In this document: one piece after another, positions 11,514 through 19,264 of the stretch | Position numbering within the stretch: the first letter of the stretch is position 1 | Layout of the letters: each line of letters opens with the position of its first letter | Origin: Penaeus vannamei | Lineage: Eukaryota > Arthropoda > Malacostraca > Decapoda > Penaeidae | Assembly: GCF_042767895.1 (NCBI RefSeq) | Contig: NC_091574.1 | Coordinates: 18,038,777-18,058,040 of the forward strand | DNA: 19,264 nucleotides | Reading direction: 5' to 3' | The notes under the pieces: model-generated | The model's input: the letters and a program-made list of their open reading frames with translations, nothing else | Told to the model about the DNA's origin: nothing | Database searches by the model: none | Translations under genes and position numbers: made by a program

Positions 11514-12203
11514 TTGACAGACAGACGTGCAAAGAATGAGTGCAACGGCAAAAAAGGTAGACAGTCATGCAGATAGATAAACAAATAAAAAGGAATGCCA
11601 GCGTAAAAACAGTAATTACAAACCTAATATGGCGTTTCAACTTTCACCTGAAGATAAGATTTCCGGAACTGCCCCTAGATATATTCCTTTCAGCAAGCCC
11701 CGCGAATCAAGGGACCCTGCGTATAAATGTTTACAAATATTTACCCACCCCGCGTGTCGCCGTGAAGATAAAACCTTTAAGAAAACAAAACTACAGCAGC
11801 GCTTATCTGATGAAACGCAGCATAGTTCGACATATAAGGAATTCCTACAGATACCAATCTCGCGGCTAATAAGGATACCCTTATACTCACGCTGCCTACT
11901 GACCTACATAGCCTAGCGTAGGCCTGCAGGGCATTAGGCCTCCCTGGTCACGCCGAACGTAAACCGCGGCGACTTTTTGACACAGGAAACGAACCGCATT
12001 CTTTGCTCTGCCTCTCATGTCCTTTGCTTGAGTTTCTTTCTGCTTGTTCCGGCTACTCAATCACATTCAATTGATACAAGTGATTCAAGTAAAAAAAATC
12101 TATCATTATTACCATCACTTCCGCCATTACACCTCTGTTACTAATCTGCTGTCATACACACAAAAAATAAAAGTAAAATAAAAAAAATAAAAAATAAAAG
12201 AAA
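11511..12203. other. Non-repetitive stretch without a supportable gene
   Basis: Two overlapping plus-strand frames of 95-100 codons (11567-11916) have no recognisable domain and no start or splice support. Short symmetric elements occur: AGGAATTCCT at 11837-11846, and a small GCCTA...TAGGC hairpin near 11910-11922. I cannot assign a function; a remnant of a dispersed element is possible. Confidence 0.45.
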
Positions 12204-12992
<789 letters not shown>

Positions 12993-15344
12993 TCGTGTAT
13001 GAGGATGCCTTGATATCCGCATTGCGAACGGCACATGGGTATGAGGATGCTTGATATGCGCATTTCTGAACGGTACATGGCTATGAGGACGCCTTGATAT
13101 CCGCATTGTGAACGGCACATGGCTGTGAGGACGCCTTGATATCCGCATTGTGAACGGCACATGGCTGTGAGGATGCCTTGATATCCGCATTGTGAACGGC
13201 ACATGGCTGTGAGGATGCCTTGATATCCGCATTGTGAACGGCACATGGCTGTGAGGATGCCTTGATATCCGCATTGTGAACGGCACATGGCTGTGAGGAT
13301 GCCTTGATATCCGCATTGTGAACGGCACATGGCTGTGAGGATGCCTTGATATCCGCATTGTGAACGGCACATGGCTGTGAGGATGCCTTGATATCCGCAT
13401 TGTGAACGGCACATGGCTGTGAGGACGCCTTGATATCCGCATTGTGAACGGCACATGGCTGTGAGGATGCCTTGATATCCGCATTGTGAACGGCACATGG
13501 CTATGAGGATGCCTTGATATCCGCATTGTGAACGGCACATGGCTATGAGGATGCCTTGATATCCGCATTGTGAACGGCACATGGCTGTGAGGACGCCTTG
13601 ATATCCGCATTGTGAACGGCACATGGCTATGAGGATGCCTTGATATCCGCATTGTGAACGGCACATGGCTATGAGGATGCCTTGATATCCGCATTGTGAA
13701 CGGCACATGGCTGTGAGGACGCCTTGATATCCGCATTGTGAACGGCACATGGCTATGAGGATGCCTTGATATCCGCATTGTGAACGGCACATGGCTATGA
13801 GGATGCCTTGATATCCGCATTGTGAACGGCACATGGCTATGAGGATGCCTTGATATCCGCATTGTGAACGGCACATGGCTGTGAGGACGCCTTGATATCC
13901 GCATTGTGAACGGCACATGGCTATGAGGATGCCTTGATATCCGCATTGTGAACGGCACATGGCTGTGAGGATGCCTTGATATCCGCATTGTGAACGGCAC
14001 ATGGCTGTGAGGATGCCTTGATATCCGCATTGTGAACGGGACATGGCTGTGAGGATGCCTTGATATCCGCATTGTGAACGGCACTCGGCTGTGAGGACGC
14101 CTTGATATCCGCATTGTGAACGGCACATGGCTATGAGGATGCCTTGATATCCGCATTGTGAACGGCACATGGCTATGAGGATGCCTTGATATCCGCATTG
14201 TGAACGGCACATGGCTGTGAGGACGCCTTGATATCTGCATTGTGAACGTTTCCTGGCTATGAGGATGCCTTGATATCCGCATTGTGAACGGCACATGGGT
14301 ATGAGGACTCCTTGATATCCGCATTGTGAACGGCACATGGCTATGAGGATGCCTTGATATCCGCATTGTGAACGGCACATGGCTATGAGGATGCCTTGAT
14401 ATCCGCATTGTGAACGGCACATGGCTGTGAGGACGCCTTGATATCCGCATTGTGAACGGCACATGGCTGTGAGGATGCCTTGATATCCGCATTGTGAACG
14501 GCACATGGCTATGAGGATGCCTTGATATCCGCATTGTGAACGGCACATGGCTGTGAGGATGCCTTGATATCCGCATTGTGAACGGCACATGGCTGTGAGG
14601 ATGCCTTGATATCCGCATTGTGAACGGCACATGGCTATGAGGACGCCTTGATATCCGCATTGTGAACGGCACATGACTTGGAGGATGCCTTGATATCCGC
14701 ATTGTGAACGGCACATGACTTGGAGGATGCCTTGATATCCGCATTGTGAACGGCACATGGCTGTGAGGATGCCTTGATATCCGCATTGTGAACGGCACAT
14801 GGCTGTGAGGGTGCCTTGATATCCGCATTGTGAACGGCACATGGCTGTGAGGATGCCTTGATATCCGCATTGTGAACGGCACATGGCTATGAGGACGCCT
14901 TGATATCCGCATTGTGAACGGCACATGGCTGTGAGGGTGCCTTGATATCCGCATTGTGAACGGCACATGGCTGTGAGGGTGCCTTGATATCCGCATTGTG
15001 AACGGCACATGGCTATGAGGATGCCTTGATATCCGCATTGTGAACGGCACATGGCTGTGAGGGTGCCTTGATATCCGCATTGTGAACGGCACATGGCTGT
15101 GAGGATGCCTTGATATCCGCATTGTGAACGGCACATGGCTGTGAGGGTGCCTTGATATCCGCATTGTGAACGGCACATGGCTGTGAGGGTGCCTTCATAT
15201 CCGCATTGTGAACGGCACATGGCTATGAGGACGCCTTGATATCCGCATTGTGAACGGCACATGGCTGTGAGGATGCCTTGATATCCGCATTGTGAACGGC
15301 ACATGGCTGTGAGGATGCCTTCATATCCGCATTGTGAACGGCAC

Positions 15345-15932
15345 ATGGCTGTGAGGACGCCTTGATATCCGCATTGTGAACGGCACATGGCTGTGAGGAT
15401 GCCTTGATATCCGCATTGTGAACGGCACATGGCTGTGAGGACGCCTTGATATCCGCATTGTGAACGGCACATGGCTGTGAGGATGCCTTGATATCCGCAT
15501 TGTGAACGGCACATGGCTGTGAGGACGCCTTGATATCCGCATTGTGAACGGCACATGGCTATGAGGATGCCTTGATATCCGCATTGTGAACGGCACATGG
15601 CTGTGAGGACGCCTTCATATCCGCATTGTGAACGGCACATGGCTGTGAGGACGCCTTGATATCCGCATTGTGAACGGCACATGGCTGTGAGGATGCCTTG
15701 ATATCCGCATTGTGAACGGCACATGGCTGTGAGGACGCCTTGATATCCGCATTGTGAACGGCACATGGCTGTGAGGATGCCTTGATATCCGCATTGTGAA
15801 CGGCACATGGCTGTGAGGACGCCTTGATATCCGCATTGTGAACGGCACATGGCTATGAGGATGCCTTGATATCCGCATTGTGAACGGCACATGGCTGTGA
15901 GGACGCCTTCATATCCGCATTGTGAACGGCAC
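15345..15932. repeat. 294-bp higher-order repeat (seven 42-bp units), two perfect tandem copies
   Basis: The units at 15345-15638 and 15639-15932 show the same order of variants. In order they are GACGCC/CTGTG, GATGCC/CTGTG, GACGCC/CTGTG, GATGCC/CTGTG, GACGCC/CTGTG, GATGCC/CTATG, and a GACGCC/CTGTG unit with the rare TTCATATCC change. I found no difference between the two copies. This is a recent block duplication inside the array. Confidence 0.85.
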
Positions 15933-16436
15933 ATGGCTATGAGGGTGCCTTGATATCTGCATTGTGAACGGCACATGGCTATGAGGATGCCTTGATATCC
16001 GCATTGTGAACGGCACATGGCTTAGAGGATGCCTTGATATCCGCATTGTGAACGGCACATGACTTGGAGGATGCCTTGATATCCGCATTGTGAACGGCAC
16101 ATGACTTAGAGGATGCCTTGATATCCGCATTGTGAACGGCACATGGCTATGAGGATGCCTTGATATCCGCATTGTGAACGGCACATGGCTATGAGGATGC
16201 CTTGATATCCGCATTGTGAACGGCACATGGCTATGAGGATGCCTTGATATCCGCATTGTGAACGGCACATGGCTATGAGGATGCCTTGATATCCGCATTG
16301 TGAACGGCACATGGCTATGAGGATGCCTTGATATCCGCATTGTGAACAGCACATGACTTAGAGGATGCCTTGATATCCGCATTGTGAACGGCACATGGCT
16401 ATGAGGATGCCTTGATATCCGCATTGTGAACGGCAC

Positions 16437-17402
16437 ATGACTTGGAGGATGCCTTGATATCCGCATTGTGAACGGCACATGACTTGGAGGATGCCTTGAT
16501 ATCCGCATTGTGAACGGCACATGACTTAGAGGATGCCTTGATATCCGCATTGTGAACGGCACATGACTTAGAGGATGCCTTGATATCCGCATTGTGAACG
16601 GCACATGACTTGGAGGATGCCTTGATATCCGCATTGTGAACGGCACATGACTTGGAGGATGCCTTGATATCCGCATTGTGAACGGCACATGACTTAGAGG
16701 ATGCCTTGATATCCGCATTGTGAACGGCACATGACTTGGAGGATGCCTTGATATCCGCATTGTGAACGGCACATGACTTGGAGGATGCCTTGATATCCGC
16801 ATTGTGAACGGCACATGACTTAGAGGATGCCTTGATATCCGCATTGTGAACGGCACATGACTTAGAGGATGCCTTGATATCCGCATTGTGAACGGCACAT
16901 GACTTGGAGGATGCCTTGATATCCGCATTGTGAACGGCACATGACTTAGAGGATGCCTTGATATCCGCATTGTGAACGGCACATGGCTATGAGGATGCCT
17001 TGATATCCGCATTGTGAACGGCACATGACTTAGAGGATGCCTTGATATCCGCATTGTGAACGGCACATGACTTAGAGGATGCCTTGATATCCGCATTGTG
17101 AACGGCACATGACTTAGAGGATGCCTTGATATCCGCATTGTGAACGGCACATGACTTAGAGGATGCCTTGATATCCGCATTGTGAACGGCACATGACTTG
17201 GAGGATGCCTTGATATCCGCATTGTGAACGGCACATGACTTAGAGGATGCCTTGATATCCGCATTGTGAACGGCACATGACTTAGAGGATGCCTTGATAT
17301 CCGCATTGTGAACGGCACATGACTTAGAGGATGTCTTGATATCCGCATTGTGAACGGCACATGACTTAGAGGATGCCTTGATATCCGCATTGTGAACGGC
17401 AC
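16437..17402. repeat. Block of 23 units dominated by the GACTT[A/G]GAGG variant
   Basis: 22 of 23 consecutive units carry GACTTAGAGG or GACTTGGAGG instead of GGCTATGAGG; the exception is the unit at 16983. Outside this block and its left edge the variant is rare, for example at 14673, 14715 and a few units near 17660-17910. The A version places a TAA in one minus frame, which ends that frame here while another stays open. Confidence 0.85.
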
Positions 17403-19264
17403 ATGGCTATGAGGGTGCCTTGATATCCGCATTGTGAACGGCACATGGCTATGAGGATGCCTTGATATCCGCATTGTGAACGGCACATGGCTATGAGGAT
17501 GCCTTGATATCCGCATTGTGAACGGCACATGGCTGTGAGGATGCCTTGATATCCGCATTGTGAACGTTTCCTGGCTATGAGGATGCCTTGATATCCGCAT
17601 TGTGAACGGCACATGGCTTAGAGGATGCCTTGATATCCGCATTGTGAACGGCACATGACTTAGAGGATGCCTTGATATCCGCATCGTGAACGGCACATGA
17701 CTTAGAGGATGCCTTGATATCCGCATCGTGAACGGCACACGGCTGTGAGGATGCCTTGATATCCGCATTGTGAACGGCACATGGCTATGAGGATGCCTTG
17801 ATATCCGCATTGTGAACGGCACATGGCTATGAGGATGCCTTGATATCCGCATTGTGAACGGCACATGACTTGGAGGATGCCTTGATATCCGCATCGTGAA
17901 CGGCACATGACTTGGAGGATGCCTTGATATCCGCATTGTGAACGGCACATGGCTATGAGGATGCCTTGATATCCGCATTGTGAACGGCACATGGCTATGA
18001 GGATGCCTTGATATCCGCATTGTGAACGGCACATGGCTATGAGGATGCCTTGATATCCGCATTGTGAACGGCACATGGCTATGAGGATGCCTTGATATCC
18101 GCATTGTGAACGGCACATGGCTATGAGGATGCCTTGATATCCGCATTGTGAACGGCACATGGCTATGAGGATGCCTTGATATCCGCATTGTGAACGGCAC
18201 ATGGCTTAGAGGATGCCTTGATATCCGCATTGTGAACGGCACATGGCTATGAGGATGCCTTGATATCCGCATTGTGAACGGCACATGGCTATGAGGATGC
18301 CTTGATATCCGCATTGTGAACGGCACATGGCTATGAGGGTGCCTTGATATCCGCATTGTGAACGGCACATGGCTATGAGGATGCCTTGATATCCGCATTG
18401 TGAACGGCACATGGCTATGAGGATGCCTTGATATCCGCATTGTGAACGGCACATGGCTGTGAGGACGCCTTGATATCCGCATTGTGAACGGCACATGGCT
18501 GTGAGGATGCCTTGATATCCGCATTGTGAACGGTACATGGCTGTGAGGACGCCTTGATATCCGCATTGTGAACGGCACATGGCTGTGATGATGCCTTGAT
18601 ATCCGCATTGTGAACGGCACATGGCTGTGAGGATGCCTTGATATCCGCATTGTGAACGGCACATGGCTGTGAGGATGCCTTGATATCCGCATTGTGAACG
18701 GCACATGGCTGTGAGGATGCCTTGATATCCGCATTGTGAACGGCACATGGCTATGAGGACGCCTTGATATCCGCATTGTGAACGACACATGGCTATGAGG
18801 ACGCCTTGATATCCGCATTGTGAACGGCACATGGCTATGAGGATGCCTTGATATCCGCATTGTGAACGGCACATGGCTGTGAGGATGCCTTGATATCCGC
18901 ATTGTGAACGGCACATGGCTGTGAGGATGCCTTGATATCCGCATTGTGAACGGCACATGGCTATGAGGGTGCTTTGATATCCGCATTGTGAACGGCACAT
19001 GGCTATGAGGGTGCCTTGATATCCGCATTGTGAACGGCACATGGCTGTGAGGATGCCTTGATATCCGCATTGTGAGCGGCACATGGCTATGAGGATGCCT
19101 TGATATCCGCATTGTGAACGGCACATGGCTATGAGGATGCCTTGATATCCGCATTGTGAACGGCACATGGCTATGAGGATGCCTTGATATCCGCATTGTG
19201 AACGGCACATGGCTATGAGGATGCCTTGATATCCGCATTGTGAACGGCACATGGCTGTGAGGAT

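Larger units (their letters stand above)
12993..19264. repeat. 42-bp tandem repeat array, 149 copies, continues past the window
   Basis: Each unit begins ATGGCTATGAGGATGCC, continues with TTGATATCCGC and ends ATTGTGAACGGCAC. The unit start falls at 13035, 13077, 13119 and then every 42 bases to 19251, so 148 consecutive units keep register with no net insertion or deletion. One more divergent unit begins at about 12993. Variation is limited to recurring alternatives: CTATG or CTGTG; GATGCC, GACGCC or GGGTGCC; GACTTAGAGG or GACTTGGAGG; and rare TTCATATCC. Most copies contain GATATC. GAC/GAT is a CpG/TpG transition. The length is a multiple of 3, so minus-strand frames stay open for up to 1,113 codons, reading as 14-residue repeats such as VPFTMRISRHPHSH or CRSQCGYQGILIAM. 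I call it satellite-type DNA; protein coding is not supported but not excluded. Confidence 0.97.

Noticed and set aside
11567..11916. Two overlapping plus-strand frames of about 95-100 codons
   Set aside because: They overlap in different frames, neither shows a recognisable domain or good start context, and they directly abut a GA microsatellite.
12993..19264. CRISPR array
   Set aside because: The copies are contiguous near-identical units without variable spacers, there are no cas genes, and the context is an animal nuclear genome.

Overview
This window looks like nuclear DNA of an invertebrate animal, most probably a decapod crustacean of the penaeid-shrimp type. The pointers are a spliced gene with short GT-AG introns, no operon-like gene packing, AT-rich intergenic DNA, and an extreme load of long uninterrupted microsatellites: (GT)n, (GA)n, (TA)n, (TTA)n, (GACA)n and compounds of these. 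Penaeid genomes are known for that load. The organism is an inference; no rRNA, tRNA or mitochondrial marker was found to fix it.

Layout. Positions 1-2000 are AT-rich non-coding sequence with purine/pyrimidine tracts and eight nuclear-receptor half-sites (TGACCT/AGGTCA). A small CpG-dense patch at 2011-2072 and a perfect 16-bp hairpin at 2215-2250 precede the only gene I can support. That gene is a four-exon plus-strand coding region at 2478-4409, encoding a 231-residue protein. It has one hydrophobic segment near the N-terminus and a C-terminal four-cysteine pattern that recalls the uncharacterised arthropod DM4/12 family. Two AATAAA signals at 5177-5194 probably end its transcript.

From 5265 to 12537 the DNA is mostly repeats: a 65-bp minisatellite (5265-5740), (GT)n plus GA/GACA tracts (6645-7103), a (TA)n(TG)n compound (8317-8478), an A-rich ~30-bp minisatellite (8519-8935), a pyrimidine-rich minisatellite of ~130-bp units (10043-10625) followed by a G-rich purine tract (10730-11140), long GA tracts, and a (GA)n(CA)n(TA)n compound (12204-12537). 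AT-rich stretches between them hold no gene I can defend.

From about 12993 to the end (6.27 kb, about a third of the window) lies one tandem array of a 42-bp unit. It has 149 complete copies plus 14 bases, and it runs off the right edge. The copies keep exact 42-bp register throughout, carry a small set of recurring sequence variants, and show regional variant blocks and a perfect 7-unit (294-bp) higher-order duplication. Because 42 is a multiple of 3, very long minus-strand reading frames result; I treat them as a by-product, with the coding question left open as a finding. The array is the most remarkable object here. I see no gene cluster, defence system or mobile-element protein in the window.
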